Source: Rhodamnia argentea | Lineage: Eukaryota > Streptophyta > Magnoliopsida > Myrtales > Myrtaceae | Reading direction: 5' to 3' | DNA: 64,000 nucleotides | Assembly (NCBI RefSeq): GCF_020921035.1 | Contig: NC_063151.1 | Location: 33,548,934-33,612,933, forward strand | Shown here: positions 12,590-26,754 of the stretch, in pieces | Position numbering within the stretch: position 1 is the first letter of the stretch | Layout of the letters: each line of letters starts with the position of its first letter | Translations under genes and position numbers: made by a program | The notes under the pieces: model-generated | The model's input: the letters and a program-made list of their open reading frames with translations, nothing else | What the model was told of the DNA's origin: nothing | The model's database searches: none

Positions 12590-15500
12590 ATGGAAATCGA
12601 AGAGTCAGAGGCACCGCCATCGCCGCGGCAGCCGAAGGAACCTCCCAAAATCCGGCGGCTCGACGTCTCCGTGGTGAACCGAATCGCCGCCGGGGAGGTC
12701 ATCCAGCGGCCGGTGTCGGCCGTGAAGGAGCTCATCGAGAATAGCCTCGACGCTCGCTCTACCGCCATCAACGTCGCCGTCAAGGACGGTGGCCTCAAGC
12801 TCATCCAAGTCTCCGACGACGGCCATGGCATTCGCGTACGCAGTAGGGAAAAAAAAAATTCAATCTTTTCATGTCGTTTCTTAGTAAGCAAACAGAGCGC
12901 TAGTTCGTATTTGCTTCTTATGAAGGAGGAACCTGTGAGAGAATCCAGTGCACTAGTTTCGTCGGGGCGAGCAATTTACTAAATTTTCGAGAAAGGATAG
13001 TCCTTTTCGCTTGTAACGTATGGAGCTTGAGTTAATTGTTGGCTTTGTTGGACGTAGTATGAGGACTTGCCTATCCTGTGTGAGAGACACACGACCTCCA
13101 AGCTGTCCACGTTTGAGGACTTGCAGACCGTAAAGTCGATGGGTTTTAGAGGAGAGGCGTTGGCGAGCATGACGTATGTCGCTCATGTTACCGTCACCAC
13201 TATCACCGAAGGACAACTGCATGGTTACAGGTAATTCGATGTTGTGCTGCTTGCTGGATTGTAGGAGATTGATGAAGAGAAATTAGATATTTATTCGACT
13301 ATTTCAGTTGTTTGTTTTGTGTAAATTCTACATGTTTCGTTTGTTTTCTAGTTATTTGTCATGCTCGTGTACAAAAAATTCTGCGCGTCTGATTTCCTTT
13401 CTCGTGTATTATTTGTCCTGGAGTGAGAGAGATGGTCCGACAATGGCTGTCAGCTTCACATATGTTCTATCGGAGATGATAATGCGTTGGATTTTTATTC
13501 TTGAGAGATCAACCATAATTATTATCCGATACAAGTAGCTTCAAGTCAAATTTTTACCTAGCACACTTGCTTTTATTGCCTGGATGTGCATAATCTGTTT
13601 GTTTCTTTGTACTAGTCAATTTCATTAGCTAGGAGTGGAAGTTTTCCATGGGATAGAAATATAGTATTTTAAGACCGTAGAATCACGATAAACAATGATG
13701 CCAAAGATTTTGGAATTTATTCAAAGGAACACATCCTTAAATTGCCTCAATGTTTCTTCAGGGTATCGTATAGAGACGGAGTCATGGAGCACGAACCAAA
13801 GGCATGTGCTGCTGTTAAAGGAACTCAGATAATGGTAGGATATATATTCTCTTCATATATTTGGAGTTTATGTCAAGGCACTAAATATTGTTTGGGTTCT
13901 CAATTTCCTTGAGAAGGTATGGATTGCATTTTAAGTATCCGTCCTTATGGACAAAACTCACATAGTAGGTGGTTTTCTTTTTTGACGATCTTTTTTTCTA
14001 TGTTTACTCCTTAATAGGTTGAGAATCTATTCTATAACATGGTTGCTCGGAGGAAGACCCTACAGAACTCAGCTGATGACTATTCGAAGATTGTGGACCT
14101 CTTAAGTAGATTTGCCATTCATCATATAGGTTTAAGCTTCTCCTGCAGAAAGGTTTCTCTTCTTTGCTTTACTGATCTTCATTATCCATCTTATCTTTAT
14201 TGGTTCAATGAGTGGAGGTACTTATTGTCTAAATGAGCAAATTGATGACGCGTGCTCTGACCAGCACGGAGCAGCTAGAGCGGATGTTCATACAATTGCT
14301 ACTTCGTCAAGGCTTGATGCCATAAAGTCTGTTTATGGTGTTTCTGTTGCTCACAATCTGCTGAAAGTGGAAGCTCGGGATGACGATCCTTCTAGCTCTA
14401 TTTTTGAGATGAATGGGTTCATTTCCAACGCATCTTACAGTGCAAAGAAGACCACGATGGTTCTTTTCATCAACGGTTTGTATGATTTCCTGTCCTGTTG
14501 GTTATCGAAACAAGCTTATGTAACTGAATTAATTTCCATAGTTCATGGAAAGTTTGTCTGATGATTGAAGCTGCCATATTCCCTCCCCTTCTTCCTTTCA
14601 ACTTACCGCTTGTTAGTAGTGACCAGAGGCATGTAAAGTGGAAACTGCATTCTTTTTTCTTACTTTGAAATAGTTTGTGGCGTGGATGCATTTACTGTAA
14701 ATACTCAGCCTATTGATGACACCTTTTGTCTCTTTCAGTCCCTTTGCTTATATAGAGATTGATCACTTTCATTCATGTCCCTGGAATATATCTCAATATT
14801 TTGATGCTTGAGCTCTTTCGATTTGCTTGGAAAGTACTCCGGAAAAAGGTGTGGAGCATACGAGCATCCCAGTTTCTTTGGGGAGATGTTTTGTTAGAAT
14901 AACTTCTTCCCTATAAGTACTCTCTATTATGTGTTGGCGGCTAGCTTTTTTTTGGTCAGTCCTGAGTATAGCTTATGGGTAATATGGCATGAACATCTAG
15001 ATGTACAATATAAGTCATGGCTTCATCTGTCTCATGCAGATAGATTAGTGGAATGCACTGCATTAAAAAGAGCTATGGAAGTTGTTTATGCTGCAACCTT
15101 GCCCAAGGCATCAAAACCCTTCATATATATGGCAATTACCTTGCCACCTGAGCATGTTGATGTAAATATTCATCCGACAAAAAGAGAGGTAATATTCCTT
15201 AAAATTTAGGTTCAAAAACTGCAAGTTCAATGGTTTAGAAAATTCAGATAGTTGAGATTTCTAAAATTTCTTTTTGATGTGAATGTTGGAGGTGAACTCT
15301 GCAATGCTCTCATTCCGACGTCCGTTATTCTTCCTTTCATCTTTCTGCACTTCTTTAGGTTTGTGTCCATAAAATATTAAAGCACACACACGCGCGCGCG
15401 CACTTTATGTGGATACTAGAATTATTGCTCATTCCTACCTAAAGTGGTGAGCGAAATGCTGCTTCGCAAGGGAAATTGAAGAAAGTTAAAACAACTAAAA

Positions 15501-18500
15501 GTACGTGCCCCAATTTCTGGTTTCTCTATATTGTGCTTCGAAGAATTTGCTAGAAAATGACCGGTGCCATGCACAGGCAAAGTCTAGCACCTCGTAAGTC
15601 GAATACATTCTGTTCTCAAACTCACGATCGATTAAAATTATGATAAAAATGTTAGTTCGGTGCAATATCGTTGTAATGTGATAAATTCCTCGAAGTTACT
15701 AAATAAAATATTTGCCAACCTTAAAAAATAACCATAAGAGAAGATAAGGTCTTTTAGCTAGCGTGACAATGCTGATTGGGTTGGATATGAGTGAATTTAT
15801 GTTACTCTTGGAGCACTACTCATCGCATTACTTGCTTGACATACTCATGCTCGTCAAAATTACAACTTCATCAGAGATCTGCACGACAGTGCTTTGGAGA
15901 GAAATGATGATGCAGGAACATCTGATTTTTTCTCAATGCAAAATTTTTGAAAAATAAGAGATCATCCTTTGCTATATATAGAAAGTAAGCATCAAAATGA
16001 AGCATGAAATACAGGAAAGAATTAATCTCAATGCAAAATTTCTGAAAAATAAGAGATCATCCTTTACTATATGCATGTTCATGTTAAATAAATATCACTC
16101 ATTTTTCCAAAAGCAACACGTTATTGCCCTACCATCCATAATCATCTTCATTGTTCAAGTCTTCTTTTATTAATATTAGTAGTTCGAATATTAGTTTTAG
16201 GAGAGACCGCATCACTTTGATACTATTTATATCAATAAATATGTACCTATCCATAAACTCATATAGTAGTTTCATTGTTGGTAAAACTAAGAATGACATA
16301 AATAAAGGGTGAGATTATGCAAAAAAATCAAAACCATTAAAGAATCCTCAAAAGCCTCATCACCTCTTCAATATATTTTCGAGGATACTTGTAATTTTGG
16401 ATTAGGTGAAAAGTAGTAGTGTGTGGTAGAAAAATCTAAATTCATTAAAAAGTCCTCATGAAGCCACATCACCCCAGTTCTGCTCCTCACCCAATCTTAT
16501 ATAGAATGCATGCATTAAAATGTGTTTCACAGTTTATGTAATGATATTCATGCGCCCCAAAGTTAAATGTATATTCTGTTATTTATATCTAGTTTGGAAT
16601 AATAATGATATCTGAGCCTGAGAAATTGTTTTGCTTATTCACTTGCTATATACAAGCTCCCTTTTGATGATTTGCGATATGCTTGCACAATGTGTCCTTT
16701 CAGTTAGTGTATACATTACGATGACGCCACAACATGTCTTTGGGGTGCATTTCTCTGTCCTTTGTCCTTTATCGGGTGGTATGAGAAGAAACTATAAATT
16801 AGCGTCTCTTTCTTGTCAGCAACAGGCAGTGATGTAGGTCAGGTTTCTAATTAACAAATGCCATTGTTTCCCTGTTTGGTGTTAGTAAAGCGTAACGATT
16901 GGCGTTGTTTAGAAAGGGATTAGGGAGGAGAAAAGTCATACTTGTAGGTTCAAATGCTAGGTGACAAGTGGAGCAAGAACAGATGAATTCTCCTGCATAA
17001 AATTATTTAAGCATGCCCAAGCATAATGCTTGCAATCAAGCAAGAGAATCGCTGTTGCACATTTCTTGCCTTTGCGGAAAATTCTTGACAGGATACTGCT
17101 AAAATTAAATTTTCAGGTAAGCCTCTTGAGTCAAGAAGTTATAATTGGGAATATTCAGTCTGTGGTTGAATCAAAATTGAGAAATTCAAATGAAGCAAGG
17201 ACATTTCAAGAACAGGTAATGTTCGTACTGTTGGTCACCTTTATAAGATTTTGGTTATTTGGAGTCTCTCTTTAAAATAAATTTTTGGATTTAATGTTCA
17301 TATCTTAGATTTCTACTGAAGGATCACTCGAGACAGTAGAACAATGTCCGTTAAGTTTGTCTTTCCATAATATTAGATCTTTTTCCTGCATTGTTATTCA
17401 TCCTTCTTAACTTGTGGAATGCCTAGTAAGCAGGTGCACTAAACTTTGTAAATACTCAAAGAGTTAGCACTTGATATATCTTCCATCGTTATTGCATTTT
17501 ATTGCCAGCAGCGCTTCTACTTATCAGCATATGCTTCTAACGTACTTCGAGCATTGTAATGAAGCTTCTTGTGTGTTAAGGGCTTATTCTTGCATCGCTG
17601 TGTGGATTGTGCTAATTAATCCGCTTGTTGTTTGCTTTGTTGTCCTCTGATATTATGGGTATCAGACAATAGAGCCTTCAGCATCTTGTCCTATTATTGC
17701 AAGTCCTACGGTTGCAAAAAAGGATCGTCACTATAATCCCTCTTCATCTGGTAAGAAAATTGTTCTCTGAGTTTTGGCAATGCAAATGCAATCCTTTCGC
17801 TGTCATTATACCAACTTGCATGACCAATTTGCATGCTCTTTTGCAACATTGTCTTTGGAAAATGCTTGGTTGGAAATATCGTGAGTCATTTGTTGTTACT
17901 CACGGCAAAGTCATTCTCATTACTTACAGTGAAGTTTACACCTTTTCAGTCGGGTGGCATGATGGTGAGTATATTTGCATCCGATGTTTTCAAACAATTA
18001 TGCCTTGCATCTAGCAATTTTAAAACTTGCACTTAAGCTTCCGAGTACTCCTACAATGGCAACAATTTACAATTATTCCAATAGGAAATTTATTTGTTCG
18101 ATGGTGTTGTTTCCAAAATTGTCTTTGGAATAAACTTATGGAACCATGTAGTTGTGTTATTTTAATAAGATATACATTCTATTTGAACTTGACCGGCTAA
18201 AAATGGTTATGTCTGCTTTTATACGGTTGTGTATTATTTTTTTACAAAACTTTGGTTTTCAGCTTTTACTCAATGTAAAGGAAGGGATAGAAGATTATTG
18301 GTGCTCATGTGGCTACATGGAATAGCATTAGAAAATGATTGTTAATGTCTCAAACTGTCACACTGCATTGCATGATCTAAATTATGCACTGCTGCTTATT
18401 AAGTCTTTTTGTTGATGTTTCAATGTAAATAGGACCAAAATCACAAAAAGTGCCTGTGCAGAAGATGGTTAGAACGGATTCATTAGATCCTGCTGGAAGA

Positions 18501-21500
18501 TTGCATGCATATTTACAAGCCAAACCTCTTACCAATCTGGAGAACACTAATAGCTTGACTGCCGTCAGGTAGTGGCCCAGATATTTGCCGCTGTGTGGAT
18601 ATTTGGTATGGCATATGGATTTGTTGGGGCCAATGTGTTGGTAAAAGTTTTCTGATTTGAAAAACAGTAGCCATATTCTAGCACCTAAATCATTATACGT
18701 CATTCTTCAGTCACCCAGCATCTCAATTGTGGCTTTCTGCAGCTTCTAATTATTTTCTGTCGTTTTAGTTTTACATGTATTCTTATAATAGGTAACTAAC
18801 GTTTTCTTCGGCGGCTTTATCAGATCAGACCATATACTTCTGTTCTAAGTATCTATTTTAATTATGGACTCGGTGTGTGGTTTTGAACGCATGTGTTGTC
18901 TGATGTAAAGGTAGCTGGTGACTCAGATGCTAGCTAAACTAACAAAAAACTTCAGACTTGAGCTTTAAATACTGAATTGTTTAACTGATAATCTCCTAAG
19001 GGTTGACAAAGGTAATGATCTTGAAGTACGAATATGTATCTACAAATGAAGGGAAGACAGTCAGTATGTACTCTTGATGTGTTAAACACATTATTGACGA
19101 AATTGACTTCATACTGTTACCCTTTCTTGAAACTTGTGAACAAAATTTTGGGAATAATCGGAAGAGGCTTATTATTATTTTTGACATTTTGCAGCAAATT
19201 CGCATGCTTTACTCTGTCACTGTCTCTGTATTTGTGGATTTGCTGTTGCTCTTTAAGTTTGTATGAGAAGGGATTATTAGCTTCATTACTTCATGATAAC
19301 CATCTTTTTTCCTTTCAGTTTTGAGTTGAATGTGCATTATCGGTATCTTCTGTTGGATTGCTTATCCCTAAAAGTTTGAACTCTCCATGCAGATCTTCAA
19401 TTCGGCAAAGAAGAAACCCCAAGGAAACTGCAGATCTTACAAGTATTCAGGAGCTTTTAAATGAAATTGATTCAAAGTGCCACTCTGGTGAGCTCTTTAT
19501 AAGACTTAATTGACTGCTAATTTCAAAACTTTGTGATTATATATAGTTATCTGATGCATTGTTTTGGTTTGTTTGTAGGACTGCTGGACATCATTAGACA
19601 CTGCACATACGTTGGAATGGCAGATGATGTTTATGCATTAGTTCAGCACAATACTAATCTTTATCTTGCAAATGTTGTAAATTTAAGGTAGTACTTTCAG
19701 CCCTATGCTCACGGAATTCTAGAGGTATTAGAATAACTTTGTACTTTGTTTTTGTATTCTTTTGGTTCTGCTGCTGCAAACCTGCAACTTGTGCATAAAT
19801 TCTTTTCTCAGTCTTGCTGAGAAAAGATTGATTTTCTACAGTTGACTAGGTGACTGAGTCCATTTTTTTCTTTTTCTGGATTAAATGAGCCAAACCCTCA
19901 TTTTGTGTTGCTGAGACATGCTTTCTCTTCAACAAGTTTGTGTTTGGTACACTGATGTATGTCTTTATGAATCATATGGAAACTGGTGTTTTATATCTCC
20001 ATCCACACGCTTTGTTCCATAGTTCTAGAACTAAGTCGACTGTTTCTGGACAGCAAACTAATTGGCTTGTGAGCTCACTCTTAATCATGACCCTTGACCA
20101 AAACCCCCAATTTATGGTGTGAAGCTCAGATATGTGGATTCCATTATGCTGTACCGGCTGTTTGATATGTTGCCATATAGTATCCACTAATTTATCATTT
20201 CTTTTGGCCTTTTTCTCTTCCTCACTTTCCAGCTATCTTCCTTCTTAGGAGGTTAGCCTTTTATTTTACTTCTTTGTCACTAAATACTTCAAGTTGGTAC
20301 TCAGAATTAGCTAAATGTGTGTTTTTCCTTCTCAATCAAGAGTTTATGGCTGCCTTTTGGTGCCTTTTCAATGTATGACAACACTGAAATATCCTGCATT
20401 GCAGCAAGGAGCTAATGTATCAGCAAGTCTTGCGCCGTTTTGCACATTTCAATGGTATAAAGCTAAGCGATCCCGCACCCTTGCCAGAATTGATTACTTT
20501 GGCTCTAAAAGAGGAGGATTTGGATCCAGAATGCTCTGAGAATGACGATTTAGGGAAGAAGATTGCAGAGGTGAATTTTTTCCATTAATTGCGTTTGTTT
20601 GATCCCTGCTTGTTCATATGCCTACGATAGATGAATATTATACACTTCATTTGAAGTACTGTTTTTGTCGACCAAGAAGTATTTTCTCAAATCCACAATG
20701 TATTACCTAGTTTTCACTTTTAAGTAATATAGAAAAAATCAAATATCAGTTCAGCCTATCTTGAATAATCGCTATCTATAGAAGGGTCGGCCAAAGTAAC
20801 AAGATAATTTGGGTAAATTGACTTGTTGTGACTTCACTTCATGCTGTAATTTTTATGCTAGATTTTTTAGAAATGGTGTTAAATAATACATAATTGAATT
20901 CCTCTAACATGTCACTGGATCGAAGGGGCATCATTTAGAGAAAAGTTTGAATATGTGACTTTGCCAGTTCTCTAGTTTTAAATTTTGCTATCGGTATTAG
21001 TGTATAGACAAGGTAGTTAGTAGTCTTGCCAGAATGCTGATGATTCAATAGATACTTTATCATTGGTGCAAATGATGAAGGATCATAGAAATAATTCAAA
21101 GTTATATGGGTGGCGTGAATTTTCTGAAAGATCGTTGAGAAACCTCAAACTTTGTGGACTTGAGGTGTAAATCATTCGCGTTGATTGAGCTTCCATCTTG
21201 CCTTCAAGGAACTTTGCCATTCTCTTTGTTAACATCACTGTAATGTCATTCTATATGGCGGTGGCTGTGTAGGTCGGATAATTAAATTTTCAAAATAAAT
21301 CCACGAATGAAAATTTATATACCATGTCAAATATTCTGCTGAATATCAACCAATGCACATATTTTGGTCTTGCATCATCAAATCTGTAAAGAGACAGATA
21401 CATAGGGTTCTGGTGGCATTCTGATAGCCTACTTCGTCTTCGATCTCTTTTCGCAATGCAATTCTTGTCATTGGTACTCTTAAGTCAATTTTGGAGTGCT

Positions 21501-24500
21501 ATAAGTGGATTGGAATCATGGCCTAAATTAACGATTTATTGACTGATGGTATGAGAAATACCGGAAAAATCTAAATAACCCTCATCGTAGTGAATCACAT
21601 GATGGGGTGGCGAATCACTGAAGGGATGCGACGTTGCCACTGCCTCTGTGATTGTGTCCCCGTGTTTCTTTTTTAATATGCTCTTTCAGTGTCTTATGTA
21701 CTTATCGAACTTCTTTAATAGCCATTCTGTATGATTGACCTACTTTTAGTTCGAACACGTAGTATATCGATTGCCTTTAGCTATTGATCTTGGAATATAG
21801 CAATTGCCTTTCAACATTTAACATCGAATGGTTGTTTTCTATAATCTTGGAATAGTTATTTTTTAACATGGAATAATTGAACCTTTTAATGCAACAAGCC
21901 GTTGGGCTGGCCTAGATTTTTCATTTTTATCGGCATTGCTTTTGTGTTTAATCCTAATCCGATTCATGTTGATGATTTGTATGCGTAATGTGAAACATGA
22001 AATTTGGAACTCAGTTCGTATATTATTGAAGTGCCCACTGTTTGGGTTAATTTTTACTATTTGCTTTTGCTCAATTAAATCTCACTCGTCCCACACTTTT
22101 TTTATATATCCGAAACTCCTGAAACTTTTACAACACTCAAATGTTGACATATAGATTACATATAAGTTTTTTCATAATTTGCTGAAATTAGTAATAAATT
22201 AAATTTCAGCGGAAAGCAACTTTTTTGCTTGCATTTAATTAAAGCAAACAGGCTTGACAGCTCTGTGACTTTCCTCTTTAATTTAGCGATACTTTTTTCA
22301 GAAAGATAAGTGTGGCCTTTCAAACATCAGAGTCTGCGGAGGATGTTCCACCTTCAAGTTGATCAGAGTAGCATCTGAAATAAACAATTAAACAAAATTT
22401 TATTTAGCAAAAGATTTGCACATAGTACCTCCTCAATGTCATCGGACACCTTGAGTTTTGCATGGCAATGTTTCATAGGATTGAGAGAGATTTTCCATTA
22501 TAAGCAGCTGCTCTAATCAAATGCTTTAGACCGTTCTTGACAGGAAAACACTATTTCAAAGCTGGACGTCTACATTTTTACTGAGGAATACTTCTCTTCT
22601 GTAAATTGAGAATCTAAGGTGGCATGGCCCACAAAGTACCTTCTTGATTACTGACTTGGAAAAAAAAAAAAAAGAACATACTGAAATGACGTAGTGGTTC
22701 ACATTGATTTAAATTTGAAAAGGCTTGCACCTCTTACCTCAAAGGATAAACGACTGTCACACGGTCCCTGTATTGACCCAAATGGAATAAGTTACAAAAA
22801 AGACTTCACGTGTTGTGCTTTCGTGATTCTCTCACAGTGGTTCTCTGAATGATTGCTACGGGATTATTGGGTTGTTTTTGAGGTTATAACTTCAAGTTGC
22901 TCAAAACTTTTTCTATATTCCTTAACACTGTCATTGAAGATTGTGAAGTTCCTTACTCTGCTTATAATATTCCTATATCAGTGTTTCTCTCCTTTTCAGT
23001 CCTGAAATTGTTTTTCGTGTCTCTTATTGGTAGGGAGAGAATATGATAGTGTAATGATTGTATAATTTTGCTAGCTAAGCCATGCGTTGTACTTGGTTTT
23101 ATGGCTGCTATTACTTCTAATCCTTTTTTTTCTTCTCGGGTTCAGTTGAACACCAACCTGCTCAAGCAAAAGGCAGAATTGCTGGATGAGTATTTTTGCG
23201 TTCATGTAGATGAAGATGGAAATTTGTGCTGGCTTCCCGTCATTCTTGACCAATATACGCCTGACATGGATCGTCTCCCTGAGTTTGTCCTTTGTTTGGG
23301 AAATGATGTATGTGTTGTCATCATTTTTCTCATTTCCGAGTTGTTTTTATAATTTGTCCTGTTGTGTTATCTCAACGTTCTTGAATTATCATTCTTCAGT
23401 CTTACAAGCCACATGTGCTAAAATCTGTGTACTAGATCCCTTGCATCTCATCACATTTCACCAAGGGATTCACAACCTTTGTTCATTCTCTCCTATATTA
23501 TGTCATCATTTTGTCCATGAGAAAGTTTAATATCGATATGATCCATGAAATTCTTTTAATATAAACCGCTGCTGCATCAAGTTCAGGAAAAAACTCTTCC
23601 AAATTATTGGAATAAAAACTGTCCAATCTTCAGAAGTGTCCCGGAAAAAAAAAATTGTTTTAGCTCTAGACTGACAGTTTATGTTCTTTTGCAACTCGAT
23701 GGAACATTCAAGCTTTTCAGATTCATAAAACCTGTAGATGCATGGAAACTGAGTGATGTAGGTGTTTCTGGGAGAGAGACCAAGAGAAGATGGCTAAAGC
23801 TAAACTAGATAGCCTAAGCCAAGTGATGGATTAGCTTGTCTGAAAAGAAGACATGGTTGAGACGAAGATGATTATTTGATATCTCTTCCCTCGGACAATT
23901 TAGAAGGGCAGTATGATGCGTTTATCATTGAACATGCTGCTACTTTCCCCCTTTAATGCCACATGAAAGTCTCTTAAGGAAGACAGATGGGATCCATATC
24001 CTGGTTCGAACATTGCTCTTTTCTGATAGGATTTGTTGCTTAAATTGCAATAAAAACTGTTGTCGCAGGTTGATTGGGAGGATGAGAAGAATTGTCTACA
24101 AGGAATTTCAGCTGCTTTAGGAAACTTCTATGCTGTGCATCCACCTCTGCTGCCCAATCCCTCTGGTGATGGTTTGCAATTCTACAAAAGGAGCAAACAT
24201 CTCAGTGCTTCTGATGATGGGATTGACTTTTCTGACAATGGAGGTATATCTTATTGCAATCATGGATTCTACTCCTTGCTTGGTGGCGACTATAACATTT
24301 GTCTCGGGCACTGACTGAACTGATCATGAAATTTCTGCCCTGACAATACTTGTGGTTTGAACTATTTCTACTAGCTAGTTGGATGGAAAAGACATCCAAA
24401 GGAACTCGTCGAAGCCATTTTTTTCCTCCAGTGGGGAAGATTGATAGGATTGCTGCATCATTGATCTTCCCTCATCATTAACCCCATTCTTCTTTCGGTT

Positions 24501-25611
24501 CATCGTTTTGCTTATTGCTTTTATTTCTCATGGCTTGTGACAGATAAGTTGTTTGCTTCACTTACATGATTGCAATACATTTTCACACTTGAGATTCGTC
24601 TTATATGTATTCACACACACACATATTCAGAAACAGTAATAAGTCTCTTATGTATCTGCAGATGAAGATGAACCAAGTAGATGATCGAAAATTGATTTGC
24701 TACAGTACTTTTTTTTTTGGGGGCTGAGTTATTTACTACAGTACTTGCTGAAGCCTGTTACAACTTTAATATGTTGTAGTTAAAATCCCATGTTCCCAGC
24801 TTTTGGCCTCTGTCCTTTTGTTCTAGATAATGGATTTGCATTTTACTGTTTTCATCCTCGGGATCATGTACAGACGAACGAGATAATAGTCTTTTCAGAA
24901 GAGTATGATAGCTTTCATGACTTGCTTTTAAAAGGGATGGATTAATATGGCTTTGTACATGGTACTTTTAACATTTCACCCTCTTATCTGCTACCAGCAA
25001 GCATGTCCATCAAGATACAATTATTTTTCGCCTCAGAAACAAGAAGGTGAAGGGTGGAATATTCATATTGCGCATTCCTTTCTTTCCAGGCAATGACAAT
25101 AAGATGGAGGATGAGATTGATCATGAACTACTGTCAGAGGCACAGATGGCCTGGTCGCAGCGAGAATGGTCAATTCAGCATGTCTTGTTTCCCTCCCTGA
25201 GACTCTTTTTGAAGCCACCACCTTCTATGGCTACAAATGGAACATTTGTCCAGGTACTCTGCATTTCTAATCTATTGGGATACTTTATGTCATTGTAGGA
25301 AAAGCAAGTCAACAGCTCTTAATCTGTGCTATTTTTGTGGAAATACTTCTACCTCCACATCACATGTGGAGATGGACCTCAACACATCGTGTAATCATGG
25401 ACGCTTTCTCTGCTGAGTTTTGCCTATGTACTTTCTTCACCTAAGTGATTATGCCGAGCGGACTGCTGCTTTTCCCCGCCTCCCATTTGTTCAATGTAGA
25501 GATTGGATTGAAGAGGATAAAAAGGACAATGTAATCAACTTAGTTGGTGACTCTTCTGTTCTTCAGGTGGCTTCATTGGAGAAGCTTTACAAGATCTTCG
25601 AGAGATGCTAA
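12590..25611 (+). CDS. MLH1: DNA mismatch repair protein MLH1
   Basis: Complete MutL homologue. Sixteen exons: 12590-12835, 13058-13230, 13762-13834, 14018-14152, 14265-14475, 15040-15188, 17117-17215, 17666-17750, 18433-18568, 19393-19487, 19579-19687, 20405-20570, 23146-23307, 24069-24243, 25090-25253 and 25567-25611. All introns are GT-AG and the frame holds to a 740-residue product (Arabidopsis MLH1 is about 737). The GHKL ATPase signatures are intact: Glu47 and Asn51 in [10 protein letters not shown], Asp76 in SDDGHGI, GFRGEAL at 111-117, and GTQIMVENLFYN. The C-terminal dimerisation domain contains [11 protein letters not shown] and [12 protein letters not shown], and ends in the conserved FERC. 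In the nucleus MLH1 pairs with PMS1 for mismatch repair and with MLH3 in meiotic crossovers. Introns 6 (1.9 kb) and 12 (2.6 kb) are long. The last 60 residues before the C-terminal part are the least conserved. Confidence 0.97.
15931..16072. repeat. 47 bp direct repeat in MLH1 intron 6
   Basis: A segment starting tctcaatgcaaaattt at 15931-15977 recurs at 16026-16072 with two mismatches, 95 bp apart. It lies within an AT-rich part of intron 6 that may be an old insertion; no element ends could be fixed. Confidence 0.85.
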
Positions 25612-26754
25612 GAGCGATGGATTCAACTTGGTCCAGATATCATCACTTGCTGGTGCAGCGAGTACTCCTGAGCAGCTGTGCCAATGTAAAGTCTGATTGT
25701 AAGAGGCTGTCTTCTGTAGCATGACCAACATGGAATAGTCTAGATCATATATGACCGCTGTGCAAAATAGTTCTGGTTCAGTCAGTTTCGTTTGGTGATG
25801 TTGTCTGCCCGCCAATGCAGTTGCAGTTCCCATCTTGTGCTAAACCCGAGCCAAATGGACTTTTCCAGAAATCACCTCATATAACGATAAGGACTCGATA
25901 TTTGGAATTATCGATATTCTGCTGCATTATTACCTATGTCATTTTGTGCCCATCTTGTGCTCCTTACCTAATGCAGATGGTATGGCACATGTTCCTTCGC
26001 GCCCATTCTCTGAGTGCACCTTTACATCTTGACAACTTGTTGCCGACGGTGAGAGCAAAAACTCATACTGAATTTGTTAACGGGCCTTGGTGTAAATCCA
26101 ACCGTCTTGTGCATGGACCTCAACACATCACTGGAGAGAATAGAATTTGATCGAATTGCGTCGCGACTAGTGTGCTCCAATTTCATTTAGTACACAAGTT
26201 CCAGTAAAATACGTAGCAAATTTCTTTGAACTTCCCTCCAAGCATTGGCAATCTAAAGGATGTGTAAAGATTCACAAATTTGTATGAACTCCCTCAAACG
26301 GTTGGTCTACCTTACATAAACTGTCCTGCCCAGTCCAGCAATTGTCACTATTGGAATCCTATTGGACTAGTATATATTGCATTTTCATCCTCAAAATGTT
26401 TATATCCTCAACCTTGTAAATCTGTTGTTCTTGACCTATAATCTAAAATCTGTAGACATTGGAAGAAAAATTAATGGTGTTAAGAAGATTAGTCAATTGA
26501 GGGATGTGATAACTTCTATTGAATGTCCGAACATACATAGCTTGTTTAAGTATTTTATTATCGATGATTTAGTGGATTATATTGTTAAAAATACCATAAA
26601 TCAATTATTCCGTACCATTATTCATATCAAAAACATGACTGGTATATGTGTCCTTGAACTTGACCAAAAACATATCAATCTTAGGAACAAAAGTTTTGCG
26701 TAGATATGTACTGTACTAATACCATCACCATTCTCACATATCTCTAACAATTAT
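25612..26754. other. MLH1 3' region and featureless intergenic sequence
   Basis: Contains the MLH1 3' untranslated region and AT-rich sequence. Open frames at 25815-26150 and 26377-26703 have no recognisable protein content. Nothing else is seen. Confidence 0.5.

Noticed and set aside
24657-24683. Possible small extra exon between MLH1 exons 14 and 15
   Set aside because: Exons 14 and 15 join in frame without it, and there is no GT donor at its end.
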